64,000 bases of DNA, taken from positions 38,461 to 102,460 of IMG/VR virus record IMGVR_UViG_3300032235_000428. One strand, written 5' to 3'. The notes under the pieces were generated by a model. That model had not been told where the DNA came from. It saw only the letters and a program-made list of their open reading frames with translations, and did no database searches. The position numbers and the translations under genes are program-made. Positions 52,647-58,116 of this stretch are shown here, in pieces. The stretch is from a virus. The stretch's first letter is position 1; the number at the start of each line of letters is the position of its first letter.

Positions 52647-52668
52647 AGCGGGATGCTTCACCCCCGCT
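52647..52668 (-). other. Leader hairpin AGCGGG/CCCGCT
   Basis: A 6-bp stem with a 10-base loop, located between the promoter at 52679 and the KTSC-like gene. Confidence 0.5.
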
Positions 52669-52678
52669 TGTTGTTCTT

Positions 52679-52723
52679 AGATTAAGCGATCTCTGGCAGC
52701 ATGTCAAGTGGTATGTGCCAGTT
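52679..52723 (-). promoter_or_regulatory. Sigma70-type promoter with AACTGGCACA upstream box (KTSC-like gene)
   Basis: The minus strand has AACTGGCACA (52723-52714), 6 bases, TTGACA (52707-52702), 17 bases and TAATCT (52684-52679). Confidence 0.7.
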
Positions 52724-52812
52724 GTAAAAGTGGTTAGGATGGGAAGCACTCAGTAGAGTTTTATGGTATCAATGACAATCAAGATACCAACCATCCTGTA
52801 ATAATTTATACT

Positions 52813-52995
52813 TTAGGCATTTTCTAGAAGTTCAGGGTTATACTCCTTCACTTCGTTAATCAATTCCTCATCAGTATAAGATGCAAGATTGTCCTGCAAA
52901 GTTTCATAAACAAAGCATTCCATTGTCTTCATGTCCATTGAATCTAGGATCTGCTGAGCATAATCAGCAATCAGAGAATCACGATCAATTTGCAT
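52813..52995 (-). CDS. Unknown small acidic helical protein (60 aa)
   Basis: It reads MQIDRDSLIADYAQQILDSM, then ECFVYETLQDNLASYTDEEL, a predicted all-helical acidic protein. Similar proteins recur in cyanophage accessory regions, and no function is known. Its start overlaps the end of the 46-aa gene by 11 bases. Confidence 0.7.
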   Translation of the reverse strand: MQIDRDSLIADYAQQILDSMDMKTMECFVYETLQDNLASYTDEELINEVKEYNPELLENA

Positions 52996-53125
52996 TAGGA
53001 ACCTCTTGGATTACTTCAGTTACAGTGATGATTTGTTTGTCTTCGTTGATGTAATTAGTTTGGATCATGTTAGGTCCAACTTGAACCTGACCGATCATGT
53101 AAGCAGCAGCAAGAAGTTCAAACAT
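52985..53125 (-). CDS. Unknown small protein (46 aa)
   Basis: It reads MFELLAAAYMIGQVQVGPNM, then NYINEDKQIITVTEVIQEVP. A short hydrophobic start followed by beta-type sequence; a membrane peptide is possible but the segment is short. It overlaps the following gene, which supports translation. Confidence 0.65.
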   Translation of the reverse strand: MFELLAAAYMIGQVQVGPNMIQTNYINEDKQIITVTEVIQEVPNAN

Positions 53126-53128
53126 GAT

Positions 53129-53269
53129 TCAATAATGATGACGGGACATTACAGAGTTGGGATCATTGTACCAATCAGAATCCTCATAATCTTTGTATTC
53201 AGATTCTTTATAATCTTCCTCTGCCATGTTGGGCATAGGAACATCATCGATCCAGATCATTTCAGGCAT
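53129..53269 (-). CDS. Small acidic protein (46 aa)
   Basis: A longer frame runs to 53434, but the natural start is the ATG giving MPEMIWIDDVPMPNMAEEDY. The rest is D/E/Y-rich (YKESEYKDYEDSDWY) with a basic end (MSRHHY). No family recognised. The leader TTCACCACTGAACCACC is shared with the 59-aa gene upstream. Confidence 0.65.
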   Translation of the reverse strand: MPEMIWIDDVPMPNMAEEDYKESEYKDYEDSDWYNDPNSVMSRHHY

Positions 53270-53339
53270 TGGTGGTTCAGTGGTGAACGAAGTAATCTTA
53301 GAGGATGGTGGGGAGCATTGCTGCCCCCCTTGTGCCAGT

Positions 53340-53519
53340 TTAGATGGCGGATTTTTGATTGCGTGACCACAGAGCAAGTCGCATGGTGCTAGCTTTGCGG
53401 GCAGCAGTTTCTTTGCGACCGTTTGCAATTGCAATATTGATCAATACTTTGCGATCAATACGCTTCACCTTTGCACTCAGAATGTCGCGGGAAAGTTGCA
53501 AAATTTCTTGGTGTTTCAT
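53340..53519 (-). CDS. Small basic protein (59 aa)
   Basis: It reads MKHQEILQLSRDILSAKVKR, then ANGRKETAARKASTMRLALW. Basic and helical, possibly nucleic-acid binding; no motif decides. Its leader carries TTCACCACTGAACCACC directly before the ATG region. An AACTGGCACAAGG box overlaps its stop and serves the next promoter. Confidence 0.65.
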   Translation of the reverse strand: MKHQEILQLSRDILSAKVKRIDRKVLINIAIANGRKETAARKASTMRLALWSRNQKSAI

Positions 53520-53543
53520 GATGGGTGGTTCAGTGGTGAACTA

Positions 53544-53675
53544 TCAAATCATACCACGGCGACCGAGATCTGCCCATACATGGGACGGTGCTGCAGCTGG
53601 CACACCAGTGGCGGTGTTGTTCTTCACCCACACCAGTTGGCGGGTGGCGATGTCAGAGGCGCAAACCAAAGTCAT
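53544..53675 (-). CDS. Small protein of unknown function (43 aa)
   Basis: It reads MTLVCASDIATRQLVWVKNN, then TGVPAAAPSHVWADLGRRGM. No family recognised. The last codons (GTGGTATGATTTGA) double as a -10-like sequence for the next gene, and the same string appears in the promoter of this gene itself. Confidence 0.6.
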   Translation of the reverse strand: MTLVCASDIATRQLVWVKNNTATGVPAAAPSHVWADLGRRGMI

Positions 53676-53712
53676 GGGGATCTCCCGTGTTGACCCTCAA
53701 ATCATACCACAC
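53676..53712 (-). promoter_or_regulatory. Promoter/leader with GGTATGATTT and GTCAACACGGGA elements
   Basis: The minus strand reads GTGTGGTATGATTTGAGG, then GTCAACACGGGAGATCCCC before the ATG. The leader matches the modules at 49864 and 50848. TATGAT is a likely -10 box; no clear -35 is seen. Confidence 0.5.
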
Positions 53713-53744
53713 CCTCAGCGGCATCTGTGGCATGTTACAAAACA

Positions 53745-53775
53745 TAAAAAAAGACCTGGGCACCACCCCAGGTCT
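53745..53775 (-). terminator. Rho-independent terminator
   Basis: AGACCTGGG/CCCAGGTCT forms a 9-bp stem with a 6-base loop, followed by a run of T on the minus strand. It ends the transcript carrying tRNA-Leu and the 46-aa gene. Confidence 0.9.
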
Positions 53776-53858
53776 GTTAACCCTATTCTCTATCTCACTA
53801 TGAACCAAGGAATATGAACGCAAACAGTGTAACTTTTAGGGCAAACACCTTCCCCTTA

Positions 53859-53999
53859 TCACATAAACTCTGCCATATAATAGTCTACTGTGATCTCAAG
53901 TTTAGATGCTTCTTCCTCCATTGCAAGCATAAATGCATTGTCAATATCCAAATCGTCGTTATCATGAGAGCAGAACATATCAAGCGTGGATTCGTGCAT
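53859..53999 (-). CDS. Small acidic protein downstream of tRNA-Leu (46 aa)
   Basis: It reads MHESTLDMFCSHDNDDLDID, then FMLAMEEEASKLEITVDYYM. Acidic, with a helix of LAMEEEASKLEITV type; function unknown. It is the only protein gene between the tRNA and the terminator. Confidence 0.65.
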   Translation of the reverse strand: MHESTLDMFCSHDNDDLDIDNAFMLAMEEEASKLEITVDYYMAEFM

Positions 54000-54059
54000 G
54001 AGTGCCTCTAGAAGGAGAGTTTGGACCTCTTATGGTACATTATACCATTGAAGAGGTAA

Positions 54060-54143
54060 TAGGGCGAGGGAGACTTGAACTCCCACGGGCATAAGCCCAA
54101 CAGATTTTAAGTCTGGTGTGTCTACCGATTCCACCACCGCCCC
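54060..54143 (-). tRNA. tRNA-Leu (anticodon UAA)
   Basis: The minus strand gives a type II tRNA. It begins GGGGCGGTGG with the typical tRNA-Leu D arm (GGAATCGGTAGACAC). The anticodon stem CAGA/TCTG holds loop CTTAAAA (anticodon TAA). There is a variable arm, then T arm GGGAG TTCAAGT CTCCC and acceptor end TCGCCCT. The acceptor has two G-U pairs. CCA is not encoded. It reads UUA codons, which are frequent in the AT-rich structural genes. Confidence 0.93.
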
Positions 54144-54156
54144 GTGGTATGATCAT

Positions 54157-54185
54157 ATTATAGCATATGATCGAGATGATGTCAC
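54157..54185 (-). promoter_or_regulatory. tRNA-Leu promoter (GTGACA-17-TATAAT, extended -10)
   Basis: The minus strand has GTGACA (54185-54180), 17 bases and TGCTATAAT with the -10 at 54162-54157, 14 bases upstream of the tRNA. A palindrome copy begins 2 bases upstream of the -35 box. Confidence 0.8.
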
Positions 54186-54187
54186 GT

Positions 54188-54233
54188 ATCTAGTCGAGAT
54201 TGATTTGATACGTGACGCGCATCTAGTCGAGAT
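54188..54233. repeat. Two copies of the ATCTAGTCGAGAT quasi-palindrome
   Basis: Identical copies at 54188-54200 and 54221-54233 have start spacing of 33 bases (about three helical turns). They lie directly upstream of the tRNA-Leu promoter; the second overlaps the stop of the 73-aa gene. Confidence 0.85.
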
Positions 54234-54444
54234 CTGTGTATGGTTTCATACCAATTCGATCTGCGACACACATAATCAGTTCTCCTAGAACTTCATCATC
54301 AACTTCACCAAGTTTATCGGTGATAATTCCACCAATGTTAGTATGGAGGAAATCTAACCATGCACCAGTCTCAACAAGTTCTTCAGCAACTTCTTCAACG
54401 AGTGCAGCAGCAATTCTGTTGATTGAATTGTTTGAGAGTGCCAT
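54223..54444 (-). CDS. Unknown small acidic helical protein (73 aa)
   Basis: It reads MALSNNSINRIAAALVEEVA, then NIGGIITDKLGEVDDEVLGE and CVADRIGMKPYTDLD. All-helical and acidic; no family recognised. The leader (CAGTTCAAACAAACAC before the ATG) lacks a Shine-Dalgarno sequence, and TATACT about 30 bases upstream may be a -10 box. Confidence 0.7.
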   Translation of the reverse strand: MALSNNSINRIAAALVEEVAEELVETGAWLDFLHTNIGGIITDKLGEVDDEVLGELIMCVADRIGMKPYTDLD

Positions 54445-54508
54445 GTGTTTGTTTGAACTGAATGAAGTATAAGGCAGTTTAGCGTCTTGCCTAGGACCAG
54501 TGTGACAG

Positions 54509-54970
54509 TTATGCTGCTGTCACATAGTTGGGAATTTCAATACGCTCTACAGGACCCCAACCGATCTTGTATGCTTTCCAGTTACCATTGAGATCATACA
54601 GGTAAGAATACTCTTCAGCAGAGTTACCTGATACAAACTCATCGAAACTGGTGTGCTGGACAGAGACTTCTTCACCACGTTCAGTGTGATAAAGTGGTTG
54701 AGCATCACGGGTTGGGGACATAACCCAACTACCATCAGGGTTCTCTACAATGTTACCATCTGCATCACGTACTGCTGCAGTCTCCCACAGATAAGTTGTA
54801 CGCAGAGATGACATTGAACCACCATCGATGAGTTCCATAACATCATCGCGGTTCTGATAATGCTCTACCAGAGTGCGACCATTGTTCTCTACATAACCAT
54901 CATAGTGGCAATAAACACTGACCACGGTGTGATCAGGGAGTTCATAACCGATGCGTGAGCGAGTTCCCAT
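54509..54970 (-). CDS. Phage protein of the TRSRIG...YCHYDGY type (153 aa)
   Basis: I start it at the ATG giving MGTRSRIGYELPDHTVVSVY, not the longer frame. The pattern TRSRIG ... V-S-V-Y-CHYDGYVENNG and ELIDGGSMSSL recurs in many phage proteins annotated as unknown. Its TRSRIG start and the H-x-DGY motif are the family marks. The function is not established. The promoter is TTGACA-17-TAAATT with an AACTGGCACA box, and a GGGGGT/ACCCCC hairpin overlaps the -35. Confidence 0.75.
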   Translation of the reverse strand: MGTRSRIGYELPDHTVVSVYCHYDGYVENNGRTLVEHYQNRDDVMELIDGGSMSSLRTTYLWETAAVRDADGNIVENPDGSWVMSPTRDAQPLYHTERGEEVSVQHTSFDEFVSGNSAEEYSYLYDLNGNWKAYKIGWGPVERIEIPNYVTAA

Positions 54971-54995
54971 GGTGTTGTGAGTGGTGAACGAAAGT

Positions 54996-55041
54996 AATTT
55001 AACCGATTGTGGGGGTCTTGTCAACCCCCTTGTGCCAGTTC
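54996..55041 (-). promoter_or_regulatory. Sigma70-type promoter with AACTGGCACA box (153-aa gene)
   Basis: The minus strand has GAACTGGCACA (55041-55031), 6 bases, TTGACA (55024-55019), 17 bases and TAAATT (55001-54996), 25 bases before the ATG. Confidence 0.8.
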
Positions 55042-55243
55042 AAATATTGGACATGGCAACCAAGCGGTTACGGATATCGTACACCTCCATGTCGTCCATG
55101 TCAAGGGCATCCATATCCACAGGAGCGAACTCCTCCAGATTAATAGTTCCATTTGCATAGATGGGTGCAAAATACAACTCATCACCATCCTCTTGAGAAA
55201 GAGTGTATACACAACCGTGATTGGTGGAAGTAACAAAAATCAT
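55040..55243 (-). CDS. Unknown acidic protein (67 aa)
   Basis: It reads MIFVTSTNHGCVYTLSQEDG, then ELYFAPIYANGTINLEEFAP and a D/M-rich helix (DMDALDMDDMEVYDIRNRL). The beta-hairpin plus acidic helix plan is common among cyanophage small genes. Its promoter carries the AACTGGCACA box. Confidence 0.7.
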   Translation of the reverse strand: MIFVTSTNHGCVYTLSQEDGDELYFAPIYANGTINLEEFAPVDMDALDMDDMEVYDIRNRLVAMSNI

Positions 55244-55267
55244 TGGTCGAATTGCGTTTGCCCCACA

Positions 55268-55312
55268 AATATAACCGTTGGGATCTCTCCTGTCAACTGG
55301 TCCTTGTGCCAG
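55268..55312 (-). promoter_or_regulatory. Sigma70-type promoter with AACTGGCACA box (67-aa gene)
   Basis: The minus strand has AACTGGCACA (ending near 55305), 8 bases, TTGACA (55296-55291), 17 bases and TATATT (55273-55268), 24 bases before the ATG. Confidence 0.8.
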
Positions 55313-55362
55313 TTCTCTTAGTGTCCTTATAGTTGATTATAAGAGGTTCTTATGGTATAATG

Positions 55363-55533
55363 CTACCAATTGTAATCCAAGTCTTCCACATAAGATTTGA
55401 CAGTCTCTGAGGGATTAAGATCAAACAACTTCTCCCAGTTGATGTTACGAGGATCAAAATCTCCGAGAACGTCGAGTTCCAGAGTGACCCTATACTTGTG
55501 CTTCTGTGCTTCGTGATAGACGGTGTTACCCAT
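55363..55533 (-). CDS. Unknown small protein (56 aa)
   Basis: It reads MGNTVYHEAQKHKYRVTLEL, then DVLGDFDPRNINWEKLF and ends VEDLDYNW. No family recognised. It is the first gene of the GC-richer block and has a perfect-spacing sigma70 promoter facing left, with palindrome copies upstream. Confidence 0.7.
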   Translation of the reverse strand: MGNTVYHEAQKHKYRVTLELDVLGDFDPRNINWEKLFDLNPSETVKSYVEDLDYNW

Positions 55534-55559
55534 GAGAACTTTATGTGTGAACTGTGTTT

Positions 55560-55588
55560 ATTCTACATGACAGTGCATAAGATGTCAA
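55560..55588 (-). promoter_or_regulatory. Leftward sigma70-type promoter (TTGACA-17-TAGAAT)
   Basis: TTGACA at 55588-55583 and TAGAAT at 55565-55560 are separated by 17 bases, 27 bases before the 56-aa gene. The first palindrome of the array begins 10 bases upstream of the -35. Confidence 0.85.
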
Positions 55589-55598
55589 GGGATGCACG

Positions 55599-55786
55599 AT
55601 CTTGTCGAGATCACATCATGTATCTAGTCGAGATGTGTATTATAATGATACTGTTATATTATGATATCATGACATGCACATCTCGTCGAGATCTTATGAT
55701 AGTATCGTCGAGATCTTATGATATAATGATATCGTTATATGATTGTGTAATCTCGTCGAGATATAACCGTGCAGTCTCGTCGAGAT
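55599..55786. repeat. Array of six ATCTCGTCGAGAT-type quasi-palindromes
   Basis: Copies at 55599, 55622, 55680, 55704 (11 of 13 bases), 55750 and 55774 share the TCGAGAT half, and most have the mirrored ATCTC half. The pairs have starts 23-24 bases apart (55599/55622, 55680/55704 and 55750/55774). The AT-rich spacers also repeat (ATCTTATGATA; AATGATATCGTTATAT). No reading frame crosses the array plausibly. Confidence 0.85.
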
Positions 55787-55794
55787 CCTGGGAG

Positions 55795-55823
55795 TTGACA
55801 AACGGGGGCGTGTGTGGTAAAAT
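55795..55823 (+). promoter_or_regulatory. Rightward sigma70-type promoter P1 (TTGACA-17-TAAAAT)
   Basis: TTGACA at 55795-55800, a 17-base spacer and TAAAAT at 55818-55823 on the plus strand. It begins 8 bases after the last palindrome. No rightward gene follows. Confidence 0.8.
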
Positions 55824-55854
55824 GCCGCGTCCTTATATTTTTATGGCGGGGGTC

Positions 55855-55883
55855 TTGACATTTTTTCGCGGTTGTGCTATAAT
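55855..55883 (+). promoter_or_regulatory. Rightward consensus sigma70 promoter P2 (TTGACA-17-TATAAT)
   Basis: A perfect -35, a 17-base spacer and a perfect -10 preceded by TGC (extended -10). It is the strongest promoter-like sequence I see in the window, and it faces away from the 56-aa gene into gene-free DNA. Confidence 0.88.
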
Positions 55884-56067
55884 ACGCAGTCTAAGATCAC
55901 AAGGATCTGGCACGATTATAAGGAATTATAAGAGATATAAGAGAGATTATAAGAGAGATATAAACTCTACAATACTATCATATAACACTACTGTAATACA
56001 ATACTATAAGAGAAACAAAACACACATATATGTTTTTTAATACATTTTTTAATATAAAAAACAATAA
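55884..56067 (+). ncRNA. Candidate noncoding transcript downstream of P1/P2
   Basis: No plus-strand gene is present. The sequence starts with AGATC-ACAAG-GATCT, then has tandem ATTATAAGAGA-type repeats, and ends with the palindrome ACATATATGT followed by six T (56024-56039). That could be a weak terminator. A short RNA of about 140-150 bases, or antisense reading into the convergent genes beyond 56068, is inferred purely from the promoters. Confidence 0.4.
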
Positions 56068-56616
56068 TTAAACACTATATTGGTTATTTTCCTCATAACT
56101 ATCATAACCACAGTGACCTCTTACTTGCTCACTATCAACACTATCATCAATCATTAGATCATTCATTGTAAGAGTATTAGGATCATAGTCTTTTACTGAA
56201 TTAAAAGTAAAAACACTTTGTTCATCATTAACATCATACTCTTCATATGCTTTCTTTACATAATCAAGATATTGATCAAATAACTCTTTATCAGTCATAG
56301 ATGTAAATTGATGATTATGATCAATAACCTTTTTAATTAACTTACATCTTGTTTCCCATGAGATCTTTTCAGTTTTTAGTGTATTGAACTTATCTCTATC
56401 AGTTAGACTATTATCCTCTACAACACTTTTAATATAAGCAATATCTTTCTTTACCATCATATCACATTGATGGCAATATGATATTTTAATCTCATCTAAT
56501 TGATTTTGCATATGAATTAGATACTCACGAATTAGAACTGATTCTCTTTCTTTTGAGAGATCAAACATAATATCATTAGTTAAATCATCAACAATTTTAA
56601 GTCTATCTAATTTCAT
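56068..56616 (-). CDS. Unknown helical protein (182 aa)
   Basis: Largely alpha-helical and charged. Notable parts are SYCHQCDMMVKKDIAYIKSV (C-x-x-C, a possible single zinc half-site) and an acidic C-terminal third (DVNDEQSVFTF, then NDLMIDDSVDSEQV). No family recognised. It is the last gene of the AT-rich accessory block and runs convergently toward the rightward promoters. Confidence 0.7.
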   Translation of the reverse strand: MKLDRLKIVDDLTNDIMFDLSKERESVLIREYLIHMQNQLDEIKISYCHQCDMMVKKDIAYIKSVVEDNSLTDRDKFNTLKTEKISWETRCKLIKKVIDHNHQFTSMTDKELFDQYLDYVKKAYEEYDVNDEQSVFTFNSVKDYDPNTLTMNDLMIDDSVDSEQVRGHCGYDSYEENNQYSV

Positions 56617-56647
56617 AATTGAATGAATGTACTACTGATTACTTATA

Positions 56648-57130
56648 CTATTTCTCCAATTCAATTGTATAATGCGTTGTTGATCCACCTAGATCATGAC
56701 TAATTGTTTCACTATAAGATTTAATTCTAACCTCACCTTTTTTAACCTTTTCTAATACATTAATAACTGATTTTGTTTGACTATCAGTAATCTCACGATA
56801 CTCTTTTATTTGTCTTTCTACTTCCTCTTTGATTACATCCTTAATATCCTTACCATCGATCATAAGAGATGATTTAATTGATGGATTAGATGTAACGTAA
56901 ATATGATCATCATCACCACCTTCACCATAACAATATCCAGAAGGAAATGGTGTTCCTAATGAGATAGTATCATTACTTGCACTACCATAGATATAAGATG
57001 CTGTTGATGATGCACCAATGATTGTATCATTATTATAAAACTCAAGATATTCTGCTTTAATATCTTTCTCTTCTTTTGGTTCTATTTTAGGACCATAGAG
57101 TTCATCATACTTTTCTAATAATGGATTCAT
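56648..57130 (-). CDS. Unknown protein with glycine/serine-rich centre (160 aa)
   Basis: The N-terminus is charged (PLLEKYDELYGPKIEPKEEK). The centre has SYIYGSASNDTISLGTPFPS, a loop-rich region, followed by MIDGKDIKDVIKEEVERQIK and a beta-type C-terminus (HDLGGSTTHYTIELEK). No known family. It is separated by a gap of one base from the 55-aa gene. Confidence 0.65.
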   Translation of the reverse strand: MNPLLEKYDELYGPKIEPKEEKDIKAEYLEFYNNDTIIGASSTASYIYGSASNDTISLGTPFPSGYCYGEGGDDDHIYVTSNPSIKSSLMIDGKDIKDVIKEEVERQIKEYREITDSQTKSVINVLEKVKKGEVRIKSYSETISHDLGGSTTHYTIELEK

Positions 57131-57131
57131 A

Positions 57132-57299
57132 TCAATCAGGAGTTAGATGTTTGTACTGTAGTTTATCCATATAATCATAAAGAGTTTGATCATTATAAAA
57201 CTCATAAAACCTTTGTGGATTATATGCTTTTAATTTAAGAAGTAGATTAACCCATTGATAATCACAATCTACTTCATAACCATAATGTCTTTCATTCAT
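57132..57299 (-). CDS. Unknown small protein (55 aa)
   Basis: It reads MNERHYGYEVDCDYQWVNLL, then YNPQRFYEFYNDQTLYDYMD, and is rich in Y, N and D. No family recognised. A short codon-biased frame between two coding neighbours supports it. Confidence 0.6.
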   Translation of the reverse strand: MNERHYGYEVDCDYQWVNLLLKLKAYNPQRFYEFYNDQTLYDYMDKLQYKHLTPD

Positions 57300-57330
57300 A
57301 TGAGTTAATATTTTCGATCATTATAACAGA

Positions 57331-58116
57331 CTAAGTTCTTCTTGGCAAATTAAACTTGTCAATGATTTTATTTGCTGTAACATTATAAGTCTCTCTTCCT
57401 GGATGAGCAATGTAAACCCCATCATCACATTCTCTCATATCTCTACCATTATCAATTTGTGCAATGAAATCACACTTTAAAATATCTTTAACATCTTTAA
57501 AAAAAGTAAATTCATAATATTGTGTTCTTTCCTTCCACAACTCATTTGTGATCTTTACTGTAAATTTGAAATGAGTAAGGTTATTATATGGATTGTCATT
57601 CCATTCCTTAACTAAGGTCTCATATTTTCCAGTTGTCCAATCTCCCAAATTAAAAACATAATCTCTATTATAATATGCAAATCTTGATGGTGTACTCCAC
57701 ATTGATACAATATACTTCGGTGCAGGGAATGACTGTATTAATAACATTGAATTATGTAATGTTAATATTGGTGATGCTCCACTTATACCAAGATTAATTG
57801 TTGGAATTCCAGTCATTCTTTCTATTTGAGAGGATATAGTCTCTTCTTCACTTACACCAACACCAAATACCATTGAATCACCAAAGATAACGATTGAATT
57901 TTCCCAATCAATCTCATTCAATTCTTTAGTTCGATATCCTAAACTATTCAGATCATATTTAACATGATGAGTTCGATAATGCCAATCTCTTGGTTGTTTC
58001 ATGATGTTCTTTTTATACAAATCATGACTATCTGGTTCATACCACAAACCAGATGTAATGTTCGCAGGAAGTAACGTATTATAAGTATCAATTGTTTCAA
58101 ATATACTTCTTTTCAT
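57331..58116 (-). CDS. SGNH/GDSL-type hydrolase C (261 aa)
   Basis: This is a third SGNH-type hydrolase, distant from the two in the late cassette. Block I is IVIFGDSMVFGVGVSE (S81), block II is NLGISGAS (G110, G113), and a candidate catalytic His is in IAHPGRETY (H238). The companion Asp is in the acidic stretch just before (RECDDGVY). The N-terminal WHYRTHHVKYDLNSLGYR parallels the SYKYNSRGFR opening of the paralogues, so they probably share ancestry and acceptor binding. It overlaps the pentapeptide gene by 20 bases. Substrate unknown. Confidence 0.75.
   Translation of the reverse strand: MKRSIFETIDTYNTLLPANITSGLWYEPDSHDLYKKNIMKQPRDWHYRTHHVKYDLNSLGYRTKELNEIDWENSIVIFGDSMVFGVGVSEEETISSQIERMTGIPTINLGISGASPILTLHNSMLLIQSFPAPKYIVSMWSTPSRFAYYNRDYVFNLGDWTTGKYETLVKEWNDNPYNNLTHFKFTVKITNELWKERTQYYEFTFFKDVKDILKCDFIAQIDNGRDMRECDDGVYIAHPGRETYNVTANKIIDKFNLPRRT

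Noticed and set aside
52714-52723. Sigma54-type promoter, because TGGCAC precedes TTG
   Set aside because: Spacing is longer than the sigma54 -24/-12 arrangement, the second half lacks TTGCA, cyanobacteria are not known to have sigma54, and perfect sigma70 boxes follow.
52378-52749. 123-aa version of the KTSC-like gene
   Set aside because: The extension crosses the promoter and leader hairpin; the ATG at 52605 matches the domain boundary.
55599-55786. CRISPR array
   Set aside because: Repeats are only 13 bases, quasi-palindromic, with unequal short spacers that themselves repeat, and no cas gene is nearby.
55498-56040. A plus-strand 180-aa open frame across the control region
   Set aside because: It runs through the palindrome array and AT-rich spacers, has repeat-driven composition and no ribosome-binding site, and overlaps promoters on both strands.
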